Shown: positions 18,456 through 28,525, counted from the stretch's first letter. The stretch: DNA of 38,852 bases from Variovorax sp. E3 (GCF_016082275.1 NZ_MOWM01000062.1:1-38852); one strand, 5' to 3'. The notes: generated from the letters alone by a model not told the origin. Translations and numbers: made by a program.

Positions 18456-20278
18456 ATGAGCCAGAAGCAACCCGCCGCACCCACCCGCGAAGCCGTCACC
18501 GGCGTGCAGAAGATGACGCCGTCCGAGGCCTTCGTCGAGACCATGGTCGCCAACGGCGTGACCGACATCTTCGGCATCATGGGCTCGGCCTTCATGGACG
18601 CGATGGACATCTTCGCGCCCGCCGGCATCCGGCTGATTCCGGTGGTGCACGAGCAGGGCGGTGCCCACATGGCCGACGGCTATGCGCGCGTGTCGGGCCG
18701 CCACGGCCTGGTCATCGGGCAGAACGGCCCGGGCATCAGCAACTGCGTGACGGCCATCGCGGCCGCCTACTGGGCGCACAGCCCGGTCGTGATGATCACG
18801 CCCGAGACCGGCACCATGGGCATGGGCCTGGGCGGCTTCCAGGAGGCCAACCAGCTGCCGATGTTCCAGGAGTTCACCAAGTACCAGGGCCACGTGAACA
18901 ACCCCAAGCGCATGGCCGAGTACACGGCGCGCTGCTTCGACCGCGCCATCTCCGAGATGGGCCCGACGCAACTGAACATTCCGCGCGACTACTTCTACGG
19001 CGAGATCACCACCGAGATCCCCAAGCCCATGCGCGTGGAGCGCGGCGCGGGCGGCGAGAACAGCCTGAACGCGGCGGTCGAACTGCTGGCTTCGGCCAAG
19101 TTCCCGGTGATTCTGTCGGGCGGCGGCGTGGTCATGGGCGACGCGGTGGCCGAGTGCCAGGCCCTGGCCGAGCGCCTGGGCGCGCCGGTGGCCAACGGCT
19201 ACCTGCGCAACGACTCGTTCCCCGCGAGCCATCCGCTGTGGGCCGGCCCGCTGGGCTACCAGGCTCCAAGGCCGCGATGAAGCTCATCGCACAGGCCGAC
19301 GTGGTGCTGGCGCTCGGCTCGCGCATGGGCCCGTTCGGCACGCTGCCGCAGCACGGCATGGACTACTGGCCGAAGGACGCGAAGATCATCCAGGTCGAGG
19401 CCGACCACACCAACCTGGGCCTCGTGAAGAAGATCACCGTGGGCATCCATGGCGACGCCAAGGCCACGGCCAAGGAACTGCTCAAGCGCCTGCAGGGCAA
19501 GACGCTGGCCTGCGACGCCACCAAGGCCGAGCGCGCCGCCAAGATCAAGTCCGAGAAGGCCGCGTGGGAGAAAGAGCTCGACGAGTGGACCCACGAGCGC
19601 GACCAGTTCAGCCTGGACGCCATCGAGGAAGCCAAGGGCGAGAAGACACCCACCGGCGGCAGCTACCTGCACCCGCGCCAGGTGCTGCGCGAACTCGAGA
19701 AGGCCATGCCGCCGCGCGTGATGGTCTCCACCGACATCGGCAACATCAACGCCATTGCCAACAGCTACCTGCGCTTCGAGGAGCCGCGCAGCTTCTTCGC
19801 GCCCATGAGCTTCGGCAACTGCGGCTACTCGCTGCCGACCATGATCGGCGCCAAGTGCGCCGCGCCCGACCGCCCGGCCGTGGCCTACGCCGGCGACGGC
19901 GCCTGGGGCATGAGCATGGTCGAAATCATGACGGCCGTGCGCCACGACATTCCGGTGACGGCCGTGGTCTTCCACAACCGCCAGTGGGGCGCGGAGAAGA
20001 AGAACCAGGTCGACTTCTACAACCGCCGCTTCGTGGCCGGCGAACTCGAGAGCGAAAGCTTCGCGGGCATTGCCAAGGCCATGGGCGCCGAAGGCATCGT
20101 GGTCGACAAGCTCGAGGACGTGGGCCCGGCGCTCAAGAAAGCCATCGACATGCAGATGAACGAAGGCAAGACCTGCGTCATCGAGATCATGTGCACGCGC
20201 GAGCTGGGCGACCCGTTCCGCCGCGACGCGCTGGCCAAGCCGGTACGATTCCTGGACAAGTACAAGGACTACGTCTGA
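18456..20278 (+). CDS. xsc: Sulfoacetaldehyde acetyltransferase (frameshifted)
   Basis: About 607 residues, the usual length, when read through a lost G at 19262 (the frame expected at GYQGSKAAMKLI needs GGG where GG is read). Xsc is a TPP enzyme that converts sulfoacetaldehyde and phosphate to acetyl phosphate and sulfite. The N-terminus is diagnostic: RKMTPSEAF-type start, GIMGSAFMDAMDIFAPAGIR, VHEQGGAHMADGYARVSGRH with the TPP-activating Glu, GQNGPGISNCVTAIAAAYW. The TPP/Mg site is GDGAWGMSMVEIMTAVRHDI (about residue 479), followed by FHNRQWGAEKKNQVDFYNRR. AGGAG precedes the ATG. It is followed 7 bases later by acetate kinase. It is the collecting point for isethionate and sulfoacetate breakdown in this region. 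Confidence 0.95.
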
Positions 20279-20285
20279 ACCCCAC

Positions 20286-21493
20286 ATGACCGATTCGCTG
20301 CTGACGCTCAACGCGGGCTCGTCGTCCATCAAGGTCGCATTGTTCGATGCGGCACACCCGGGCGGCGCCGACGACGCGTTGCCGTCGGCGCGCTGGTCGG
20401 GCCAGGCCGACGGGCTGGGCGCGGGCCTGAAGGCGCGGCTGCGGGTGCGCGACGCGCAAGGCAAGACGCTGCTGGACGAAGCGCTCGACGGTTCGCACGC
20501 CTCGCACGCCTCGCATCAGGGCGCGCTGGCCGCGCTGCTCGAATGGCATGCGCAGCAGGGCGAAGGCAGCCGCATCGCGGCGGTAGGGCACCGCATCGTG
20601 CACGGCGGCACGGACTTCGTGGCGCCGGTGCGCATCGACGCGGCCCTGCTCGACGCGCTCGCCAGGCTCGAGCCGCTGGCGCCGCTGCACCAGCCGCACA
20701 ACCTGGCCGGCGTGCGCGCCGCCATGGCCGCCTTCGAGGGCGTGCCGCAGGTGGCCTGCTTCGACACGGCCTTTCATGCGGTGCAGCCCGAGGTCAACCG
20801 CCGCTTTGCATTGCCGCGTGAACTGCACGATGCGGGTGTGCGGCGCTATGGCTTTCACGGACTTTCCTATGAATCGATCGTTGCGCAGTTCGGCGGCATC
20901 GCGCCGGAGCTTGCGCAGCGGCGCGTGATCGTCGCGCACCTGGGCAACGGCGCGTCGATGTGCGGCATGCGGCATGGCCGCTCGGTCGCGACCACCATGA
21001 CGTTCTCTCCGCTCGACGGGCTCACCATGGGCACGCGCTGCGGCCACATCGACGCGGCCGTGGTGCTGTACCTGATGCGCTCGCGCGGCATGTCGGCCGA
21101 CGCGGTCGAGAAGCTGCTGTTCCGCGAGTCGGGCCTGCTCGGCATCTCGGGCGTGTCCAGCGACATGCGCGCGCTGGAGGCCTCGGCCGAGCCTGCGGCG
21201 GCGCAAGCATCGGGCATTTCGTCGAGCAGGTGGTGCAGCACATGGGCAGCCTGGCGGCCGCGCTGCGCGGTGTCGACGCCATCGTCTTCACGGGCGGCAT
21301 CGGCGAGAACTCGGTCGCGCTGCGCGAACGCATCCTGGCCGATTGCGAATGGCTGGGCGTGCGCGCCGACACGGCCGCCAACCGCGAAGGCGCCGCGCGC
21401 CTCACCACGGCCGACAGCCCCGTCAGTGCGTGGGTGCTGCGCACCGATGAAGAGTCGGTGATTGCGCGGCACACGGCGCGCGTGCTCGCCTAG
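20286..21493 (+). CDS. ackA: Acetate kinase (frameshifted)
   Basis: About 402 residues when read through a lost base near 21206-21209 (expected at A-IGHFVEQVVQHMGSLAAAL). Family signatures: LLTLNAGSSSIKVALF at the N-terminus, VGHRIVHGG, RYGFHGLSYESI, VAHLGNGASMCGM, TPLDG-type block SPLDGLTMGTRCGHIDAAV, and FTGGIGENSVALRE near the end. It converts acetyl phosphate plus ADP to acetate plus ATP. It starts 7 bases after xsc, so the two are one transcription unit, and acetyl phosphate from Xsc is the evident substrate. Most described xsc loci carry pta (giving acetyl-CoA) instead; no pta is in this window, so acetate must be activated by an acetyl-CoA synthetase elsewhere or pta must lie elsewhere. 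Confidence 0.9.
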
Positions 21494-21499
21494 CCTTGC

Positions 21500-23037
21500 T
21501 CACAGAACGAGCTCGATGAGCCGGGGCCCGTTCGATCGAAGCGACCGCCCGAATGCCGCGTTGAACGCGTCCATGGTGTCCGCGCGCTCGGCATCGACAC
21601 CGAAGGCGTTCGCCATGCGCACCCAGTCGATGGCCGGCCGGTCGAGACTCAGCATGTCCTGCGCGGTTTGCGTCGCCGTGGCACCCACGCGGGCCATCTC
21701 GTCGAACAGGATCGCGTAGCGCCTGTTCGACAGGATGACCGTCGTGACATCGAGGCTTTCACGGGCCTGCGTCCACAGCGACTGGACGGTATAGAGCGCG
21801 GAGCCGTCGGCCTGGAGGTTCACCACCCGGCGGCCCGGCGCGGCCACGGCGGCACCGGTCGCCATGGGCATGCCCGAGCCGATGGCGCCGCCGGTCAGTT
21901 GCATCCAGTCGTGAGGGGCGGCGCTGTGCATGCGGGGGAAGATGTCCCGTCCGAAACTCACACTCTCGTCGACGACGATGGCGCCTTCGGGCAGCAGCGC
22001 GGCCAGCGACTGCGCGAAGGCCTGCGCATTCACGGGGCCGTGGGCCGGATCGTTCGGCTGCGCGGTGTCGCCGGGAGTAAATGGCACGCAGTCGAGCATG
22101 GCCGCCAGACCTGCCAGGCGCCGGGAATGTCTTCCTCGGCGTGCGCGAGCACGGCGACCTGCACGTCCAGCGGTTCGGGCCTGGACCGGCCGTCGGGCCC
22201 CGCGAACGAAAACACCGGGCGACACGCACCCACGAGCAGAAGCCTCTTGACGTTGGCCAGCGCCTGGATCGCCGCCACGGGGGCATACGGAATCCGCTCG
22301 ATCGCCGGCCGGCCGCGTCCGCGCTCGATGCGCGCAAGGGCGCTCTGCGCCATCAGGCGAACGCCCGTGCGCCGGGCGATGGCTCCCGCGAGCGCCAGGC
22401 CCGGCCCGAACAGCGCGTCGCCGCCCAGCAGCATCGCCGTCTCCGGCCCCAGGCGCGCCCAGGCGGCACCTTGCTCCAGCGCAGAAGCATCGGCGGGGCA
22501 TGCGGCCGCCGCGACGCGCGGTGCAGCGCACTGCGCCCCCTCGCTCCAGCACACATCCGATGGAAGAATCAGGCTGGCGATGCCGCCGCCGGGTGCCATG
22601 GCCGCAGCCACCGCCGCCGCGCCGTCCCCGGCCACCGCATGCGCGTCGAGCACCGTGCGCGTCCAGGACGAGACGGTGCGCGCCAGGCTCTCCGTGTCCG
22701 CGGCCAGCGGTGGATCGGCGGGCCGGTGGCCGTGCGACAGGTCGCCGATCAGGTTCACGATCGGCGACCGCGCGCGGCGGGCGTTGTGCAGGTTGGCGAT
22801 GCCGTTGGCCAGGCCAGGTCCGCAATGCAGCAGCGTTGCCGCCGGCCGGCGCATCATTCGCGCGTAGCCGTCCGCCGCACCCGTCGCCACACCTTCGGCG
22901 AGCGCCGGAATGCCGCGCATGCCGGGGACGCGGTCCATGGCCGCGACGAAATGCATCTCGCTGGTGCCGGGGTTGGAGAAGCACGTGTCGATGCCAGCCG
23001 CACACAAGGTGCGCAGCAGCGCCTCGGCGCCGTTCAT
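21500..23037 (-). CDS. TPP-dependent decarboxylase/acetolactate-synthase-like enzyme (frameshifted)
   Basis: About 512 residues when read through a lost base near 22110 (W-Q ... LAAMLDCVPF). The N-terminal pyrimidine-binding domain has TCFSNPGTSEMHFVAAMD, LAEGVATGAADGYARMMRRP with the conserved Glu near residue 49, and LHCGPGLANGIANLHNARRA; a central domain is present; the C-terminal domain has LTGGAIGSGMPMATGAAVA and the TPP/Mg stretch NLQADGSALYTVQSLW. It is closest in style to benzoylformate-decarboxylase-like enzymes annotated as acetolactate synthase. The substrate is unknown. It is 67 bases downstream of a Bug receptor gene on the same strand and is probably controlled by the LysR at 24338. 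A link to sulfopyruvate is conceivable but it is longer than known sulfopyruvate decarboxylases. It converges on ackA with 6 bases between stops. Confidence 0.7.
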
Positions 23038-23040
23038 CGG

Positions 23041-23088
23041 ATACCCGCTCGTGTATCTGTCCGCATATCTGCCCGCGTACCTGTGCGT
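23041..23088. repeat. Four imperfect 12-base tandem repeats
   Basis: ATACCCGCTCGT, GTATCTGTCCGC, ATATCTGCCCGC and GTACCTGTGCGT run head to tail in the gap between the Bug stop and the TPP enzyme start. The common pattern is RTAYCYGYCCGY. It covers the ribosome-binding region of the TPP enzyme gene. Could be a slippage product or affect translation; no known element matches. Confidence 0.5.
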
Positions 23089-23104
23089 GTGTGCGCGAGG
23101 TGTC

Positions 23105-24100
23105 TCATTCGAGCTTGAGCCCCAGTTTCTGCACCAGCACCTTCAGCGTCGCCGTCTCCGAGCGCAGCACCTGGGCGAACTCGGCGGGCGTGCTGCCGTA
23201 CGCGGGCATGCCGCGTTCTTCCAGCTGGCGCGCAAAGTCCGGCGCCGACAACGCCGCGGCCACGTCGTCGTGCAGCGACTTGACGATGGATGCCGGCGTT
23301 CTGGCCGGCGCGAGCAGCCCGAGCCACGACTTCATGCCGATGTCGGGATAGCCCGCCTCCGCCATGGTCGGCGTGCCGGGCGAGAGGCGAATGCGCTCGG
23401 CGGAAAGCACCGCAAGCGCCTTCAACTTGCCGGCACGCACCAGCGGCATCAGCACGGCTGCGTTGTCGAACATGAACTGGATCTGCCCGGCCATCAGGTC
23501 GTTCCAGGCCGGCGCGCCGCCCTTGTAGGGAACGTGGGTCGCCTGGATGCCCGTGGCCGCGCAGAACTGCGCGCCGTAGATGTGGTTGGTCGTGTTGTTG
23601 CCGTAGGACGCGTAGTTGAGCTTGTCCGGATGCGATTTCGCGTAGCTCACGAGTTCGCCCAGCGTGCCCACCCCGAGGCGCGGGTCCACCACCAGCATGA
23701 AGGCCCCGGACACCACTTGCGTGACCGGTTGCAAGTCTTTGAAGGGGTCATAGGGCAACGACAGTACCGTGGCCGCGGCGATGGTGAGTTCCGAGGGCGC
23801 GCCGAACAGCAGGGTGTAGCCGTCGGGGTCGGCCCGAGCCACCTGTTGCGCGCCGATCCTGCCGCTCGCGCCCGGGCGGTTCTCGACGATGACGGGCTGG
23901 CCGATCCGCCGGCCCAGTTGTTCGGCCAGCAAGCGGGCCACCACGTCGGCGCTGCCACCGGGCGGCCAGCCGACGACGAGCCGCAGCGGCTTGTCGGGCC
24001 AGCCGCTTTTCTGCGCGACGGCCATCAAGGGCATCAGGGGGATCAGGGCCAGGGCAGCTGTCACATGCCGGCGACGAAGCGGGGAAATTTCCGTAACCAC
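23105..24100 (-). CDS. Bug/TctC-type periplasmic solute-binding protein
   Basis: Intact. I take the GTG at 24100 as start because AAGGAG lies 6 bases before it; an ATG at 24121 is possible but poorly placed. Signal peptide with RRR and a long hydrophobic core (HVTAALALIPLMPLMAVAQ). Mature protein begins GWPDKPLRLVVGWPPGGSAD, the Bug signature, with VIVENRPGASGRIGAQ and a conserved THVPYKGGAPAWNDLMAGQI. About 331 residues. Periplasmic receptor of an orphan type, no TctA/TctB nearby. It leads the leftward operon with the TPP enzyme and has a LysR-type site at -65 of its predicted promoter. Ligand unknown. Confidence 0.85.
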   Translation of the reverse strand: MVTEISPLRRRHVTAALALIPLMPLMAVAQKSGWPDKPLRLVVGWPPGGSADVVARLLAEQLGRRIGQPVIVENRPGASGRIGAQQVARADPDGYTLLFGAPSELTIAAATVLSLPYDPFKDLQPVTQVVSGAFMLVVDPRLGVGTLGELVSYAKSHPDKLNYASYGNNTTNHIYGAQFCAATGIQATHVPYKGGAPAWNDLMAGQIQFMFDNAAVLMPLVRAGKLKALAVLSAERIRLSPGTPTMAEAGYPDIGMKSWLGLLAPARTPASIVKSLHDDVAAALSAPDFARQLEERGMPAYGSTPAEFAQVLRSETATLKVLVQKLGLKLE

Positions 24101-24166
24101 TGGATGCTCCTTTGAAGTCATTTCAGGCCGGTTTGCAGATCGATGCAAGTCGTTCGTTCGTCGTGG

Positions 24167-24195
24167 AATCTAGGCGCCTCCCTGTGTCTCGGCAA
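24167..24195 (-). promoter_or_regulatory. Predicted promoter of the Bug-TPP operon
   Basis: On the minus strand TTGCCG (24195-24190), 17 bases, then TAGATT (24172-24167). The -10 box is identical to that of the rightward operon at 25353-25358, and the distance from the -35 box to the centre of the neighbouring GTTCTCG palindrome is 30 bases in both. Confidence 0.6.
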
Positions 24196-24216
24196 TCATC
24201 GATTCCGCATATTTGC

Positions 24217-24233
24217 GTTCTCGAAACGAGAAC
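24217..24233. promoter_or_regulatory. LysR operator, copy 1 (GTTCTCG-N3-CGAGAAC)
   Basis: GTTCTCGAAACGAGAAC has perfect 7-base arms. It lies between the Bug gene and the divergent LysR gene, centred about 65 bases upstream of the predicted Bug transcription start, the classic recognition position of LysR-type activators. The same palindrome recurs at 25292-25308. Confidence 0.75.
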
Positions 24234-24337
24234 ACGAAAAACGGCGAAAGCGTCATGATCCCGATCGGTGTCCGCGGTTCGCGGCACCACCGCACGCGGC
24301 CCGGCGCCGCGGTTGTTCATTCGATCCGAGGTACCTC

Positions 24338-25276
24338 ATGTCACGCGAATCCTTCGTTCCGCTCAAGCATCCGCTCTCGCTGCGGTACTTCTTCGAGGTT
24401 GCCAAGGCCGGGTCTTTCCGCAAGGCCTCGACGCAAGTCCACATCGCCGCCTCGGCCATCAACCGGCACGTCAAATACCTCGAGGAGGAAATGGGGTCGC
24501 CGCTCTTCGAGCGCGGCCGCGGGCGCGAAGGGCTCAAGCTCACGGCGGCGGGAGAAATCCTCCTGTACCGCCTCAAGCGGGCCATGGCCGAACTGGGTGC
24601 GGCAGGTACCGAGATCGACTCCCTGCTCGGGCTCGAGCGGGGCACCGTGAACTTCGGGGTCAACGAAGGCATCTGGCGCGAGATGCTGCCCGGCGTGCTG
24701 ACGCAGTTCCGGCGCAACTATCCCGGCATCCAGTACCACGTTGTGGCCGCCAACTCGCCGCGCCTGGCCGAGATGGTGCTGGCCGACGAAGTGGACTTTG
24801 CGCTGGCCTTCAATCCGTCGCCTCACGAGGGGTTGACGCTGGCCGCGCGGCGCGATGTCGGGGCCTGCGTGATGGCGCGGCGAAACCACCCCCTGGCCGC
24901 GCGTCGCGCGCTGCGCCTGCGCGATTGCGCGCAGTACGAACTGGTCATGCCCGACGAGTCGCTGGCGCTGCGCGCCACGCTGGACAAGATGTTCTCGCAG
25001 GCCGGCCTGGCGCCGCGCGTCGCACTCACCACCAACTCCTACGAGGTGATGCGCTCGGCAGCCGAGGCGGGCGTGGGCATCGCGATCCTGACACAGCAGG
25101 TCTTTGCGTCGAACCCCAAGGCTTCGGGCGTGGTCTACCTTCCGCTGCGCGACAGCAGCATCTCGCCGCAGCTCCTGGCGTGCTGCACCCGACGCGGCCG
25201 CGTGCTGTCGGCCGCCAGCGCCGCCATGGTGGGGAGCATCGCCAGCGTGCTCGAGTCCGCCGCCGCATCGGGCTAG
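24338..25276 (+). CDS. LysR-family regulator of the two divergent operons
   Basis: 312 residues from the ATG at 24338 (GAGG upstream). N-terminal HTH at about residues 10-70: LSLRYFFEVAKAGSFRKAST, IAASAINRHVKYLEEEMGSP, LFERGRGREGLKLTAAGEIL. The effector domain starts with LERGTVNFGVNEGIWREMLP. Its gene lies between two copies of the palindrome GTTCTCG-N3-CGAGAAC, one upstream facing the Bug-TPP operon and one downstream facing the reductase-ligase-hydratase operon. Both sites are at about -65 of matching promoters, so this protein probably activates both operons in response to a shared inducer. The inducer is not evident. Confidence 0.85.
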   Translation: MSRESFVPLKHPLSLRYFFEVAKAGSFRKASTQVHIAASAINRHVKYLEEEMGSPLFERGRGREGLKLTAAGEILLYRLKRAMAELGAAGTEIDSLLGLERGTVNFGVNEGIWREMLPGVLTQFRRNYPGIQYHVVAANSPRLAEMVLADEVDFALAFNPSPHEGLTLAARRDVGACVMARRNHPLAARRALRLRDCAQYELVMPDESLALRATLDKMFSQAGLAPRVALTTNSYEVMRSAAEAGVGIAILTQQVFASNPKASGVVYLPLRDSSISPQLLACCTRRGRVLSAASAAMVGSIASVLESAAASG

Positions 25277-25288
25277 CCCGCGCTTTCT

Positions 25289-25311
25289 TGCGTTCTCGCA
25301 GCGAGAACGCA
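25289..25311. promoter_or_regulatory. LysR operator, copy 2
   Basis: TGCGTTCTCG (25289-25298) and CGAGAACGCA (25302-25311) form a perfect 10-base inverted repeat around CAG. The centre is about 65 bases before the predicted start of the rightward operon. Shares GTTCTCG-N3-CGAGAAC with copy 1. Confidence 0.75.
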
Positions 25312-25329
25312 GGGGCGACAAATCGGTGC

Positions 25330-25358
25330 TTGTCGCGGACGACTCCGGCTTCTAGATT
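25330..25358 (+). promoter_or_regulatory. Predicted promoter of the reductase-ligase-hydratase operon
   Basis: TTGTCG (25330-25335), 17 bases, TAGATT (25353-25358). Same -10 box and same geometry to the LysR palindrome as the leftward promoter at 24167-24195. Confidence 0.6.
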
Positions 25359-25403
25359 TCCCCTGTGCCGCGGATGTCCCGCGGATGAACGAAGGAGATC
25401 ACC

Positions 25404-26386
25404 GTGCCAAGGGCCATCCTGCTGAGCAAGCACAACGACCGAATCGGCGCCGTCGTGCGCGAGCTGTCCGACGCGGACTTTCCGGAATCGGAAGTCCGGC
25501 TCCGGGTGGCGTATTCGTCACTCAACTACAAGGACGCACTGGCCATCGCGCGCGGCGAACCCGTGGTACGGCAATGGCCGATGGTGCCGGGCATCGACGC
25601 GTCGGCGTGGTCGAACGCAGCACGAGCCCGCTGGTTCGCGAAGGCGACCGCGTGCTGCTGAACGGCTGGGGGGCCGGCGAGCGCCACTGGGGCTGCCTCG
25701 CGCAGTGCGCGAGCGTGAAGGCCGAGTGGCTCGTGGCGTTGCCCGATGGGCTGGACAGCCGCGCAGCCATGGGCCTGGGCACGGCCGGGTACACCGCGAT
25801 GCTGTGCGTGCTGCAACTCGAACGGCACGGAGTGCGGCCTTCGGATGGCGAGGTGCTCGTCACCGGCGCGGCCGGCGGCGTCGGCGGCATTGCCATCGCC
25901 CTGCTGGCGCGGCGCGGTTTTACCGTTGTCGCGAGCACGGGCCGTCCCTCGGAGGCGCCTTACCTCCGGCGCCTGGGTGCGTCGAGCGTCATCGATCGCC
26001 AGGAGTTGTCGGCGCCGGGCAAGCCGCTGATGCGTGAACGCTGGGCCGCCGTGGTCGATTCCGTCGGCAGCCACACGCTGGCCAACGCCTGTGCATCGAC
26101 GCGCTACGGCGGTGTCGTCGCTGCCTGTGGCCTGGCGCAGGGGATGGACCTGCCGGTGACCGTTGCGCCTTTCATCCTGCGCGGGGTCACGCTGGCGGGG
26201 GTGGACTCGGTCATGGCGCCGCTTGCCGTGCGCAAGCACGCCTGGGAATGCCTGGCCGCGGAGATGGACCGCGATCTGCTGGCGCAGATGTCCAGCGAGA
26301 TCGGGCTGGCGGAGGCGATCGCCGTCGCACCCTTGCTGCTGGCGGGCCAGGTCCGCGGGCGGACTGTCGTGAACGTGAACGCCTGA
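25404..26386 (+). CDS. YhdH/AcuI-type quinone oxidoreductase, acrylyl-CoA reductase-like (frameshifted)
   Basis: About 327 residues from a GTG preceded by AAGGAG; one G is lost at about 25604 (expected GIDASGVVERS). A medium-chain reductase: the N-terminal catalytic domain has SSLNYKDALAIARG and PMVPGIDASG; the NADP-binding loop is VLVTGAAGGVGGIAIALLAR; and PFILRGVTLAGVDSVMAP near residue 255 is a hallmark of the YhdH/AcuI subfamily. No zinc ligands are expected in this group. AcuI reduces acryloyl-CoA to propionyl-CoA with NADPH in DMSP and acrylate metabolism. First gene of a three-gene operon with an acyl-CoA ligase and an enoyl-CoA hydratase, which fits handling of an unsaturated acyl-CoA. 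The exact substrate is not shown by the sequence. Confidence 0.75.
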
Positions 26387-26398
26387 AGGGAGCACGCC

Positions 26399-28512
26399 AT
26401 GAACCTGAATGCATTGTTGAGCCCCTCTTGCGTCGCCATCGTCGGCGCTTCGTCGCGCCCCGGCGCCCTCGGCCAGCGAGTGCTGGACAACCTTGTGCGC
26501 GGCGGGTACGAGGGCCGCGTCTATCCCGTTCATCCGAGCGAATCGCGGATCGCGGGCATCGCCTGTCATCCCGGCCTGGACGCGCTGCCGGAGGTGCCGG
26601 AGTGCATCGCCGTGGCGCTGGCCGCAGACAAGGTGCTGCCCATCCTGGAGCAGGCCGCGGCGCGCGGCACCCGGGCCGCGGTGGTGTTCGCCAGCGGTTT
26701 CTCCGAGATCGGCGAGCAGGGCGCGCGCCTGCAGCGTTCGCTGTCCGACTTCTGCCTCGACAGCGGCATGAAGGTCTGCGGACCGAACGTGCTCGGCGTG
26801 CGCAACCTGCATCGGCGCTTTGCGCTCTACAGCGCGCCGCTGCCGGCCGATCCCCCTCGCGGAGGCGTGGCGATCGCCGCGCACTCCGGCTCGGCCTGCA
26901 TCGCGCCCAGCGGGACCGGGCGCTTCGGGCTGAGCCACGTGGTCTCCATGGGCAACAGCGTGGCCCTCGACGTGGACGACTACCTGGACCACTTCGCCGA
27001 CGACGAGAACACGCGGCTGGCCTGCCTGTTCCTGGAGACCGTCCGCGGCCGGACCGGTTGGCCGCCGCGGCCGCACGCATGCGCGCGGCCGGCAAGCCCG
27101 TGATCGCCCTGAAGGTCGGCCGCACGGCCTTGGGCGCGGCGGCATCGGCGGCGCATACCGGTTCGCTGGCGAGTTCGCATGCGGCAGCGAGCGAGTTCTT
27201 TGCGCAGGCCGGCATCGTCGTGGTCGACGACCTCGACGAGTTGATCGAAGCCTGCGTGCTGTTCAACACCGTGCGCAAGCCGCCGGCGGGCGACGGCCTG
27301 GCCGTCATCAACATCAGCGGCGGCGAAGTCGCGTTGACCTGCGACCTGGGGCAGGAACTCGGGTTGCGGCTGCCAGCGTTGGGTGAAGCCACGACGCGGG
27401 AACTGACGGCCGTGCTGCCGGATTTCGCCACGCCCGCCAATCCCCTGGACGCCACGAGCGCCGCGCTGGCGGACGCGCAGGTCTACGAATGCGCGGTGCA
27501 TGCGCTGCTGCGCGATCCGGCGGTGGGGCTGGTCGCGATCTCGCAGGACTGCCCCGCAGGGCTGAGCGACGGCGCAGCCGGCGGCTACCGCCGGCTGGCC
27601 CAGGCGGCGGCGAAGGTGGACCGCACCACCGACAAGCCCGTTGTCTTCTACAGCAACGTGGCAGGCCCGCTGCATGCCGTGACGATCGAACCGCTGCGCG
27701 ACTCGCAGGTTCCGGTGCTGCAGGGCGCGCGCCCCGCGCTGATCGCCATTCGCGCCTACCTGGCGTGGCACCGCTGGACGCCGACCCCGAGCGCGCGGGT
27801 CAGCGGCGTGCAAGTGCTCCCCGCATGGCACGAGCGCCTGGCCAGCGGGGCGGCCCTGTCGGAGAACGAGGCCAAGCGATTCCTGCAGGACCATGGCGTG
27901 CGCATCACGCGAGAGACACCGGCCGCGACCGCGCAAGCCGCCGTTCGCGCGGCCGAGGAGATCGGCTTCCCGGTGGTCCTCAAGGTGGACTCGCCCGACA
28001 TTGCACACAAGAGCGACGTAGGCGGCGTGGCGCTTTCGCTTCACAGCGCGGCGGCGGTCGCGCAGGCGTTCGACCGCATTCTCGAAAGCGTCGCGAGGCA
28101 CCGGCCCGACGCTGCGCTGCACGGTGTCGTCGTGCAGGAGATGGTGACCGGCGGCGTCGAGATGATCATCGGGTCGGCGCAGCACCCCCCCTTTGGAACC
28201 GGCATCGTCGTCGGCGCCGGCGGCGTGCTGGTCGAGTTGCTGAACGACGGTGTCTTCGCGTTGGCACCCGTGGACGCCGCGCGGGCACGGCAACTGGTCG
28301 GCAGCACGCGCGCGAGCAAATTGCTGGACGGCTACCGCGGCAGCGCCGCCGCTGACCGGCAGGCCCTGGAGGCCGTGGTGGTGCGCGTGAGCGAGATCGC
28401 GCACGCCTATGCCGACGTCGTCGACACCATCGAACTCAACCCCGTTGCCGTGCTCCGCCAGGGGCACGGCGCCTGTGCGCTCGACGCACTGATTCTTCCG
28501 CGTCAACCTTGA
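26399..28512 (+). CDS. NDP-forming acyl-CoA ligase, fused alpha-beta type (frameshifted)
   Basis: About 704 residues when read through a lost G near 27051 (V-R-G-R-D-R-L-A-A-A). Domain order: CoA-binding domain (SPSCVAIVGASSRPGALGQR, VYPVHPSESRIAG), succinyl-CoA-ligase-like domains with GPNVLGVRNLHRRFALYSAP and the phosphohistidine-type SAAHTGSLASSHAA, and a C-terminal ATP-grasp domain from about residue 485 (LSENEAKRFLQDHGVRITRE, FPVVLKVDSPDIAHKSDVGG, MIIGSAQHPPFGTGIVVGAG, IELNPVAVL). The family makes acyl-CoA reversibly from the acid, CoA and ATP. It lies 12 bases after the reductase and 13 before the hydratase. It would supply the acyl-CoA for both. Substrate unknown. Confidence 0.8.
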
Positions 28513-28525
28513 GGAAACCTGCACC

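Noticed and set aside
20286..21493. Propionate or butyrate kinase
   Set aside because: Length, N-terminal LNAGSSSIK and the position right after xsc fit acetate kinase best.
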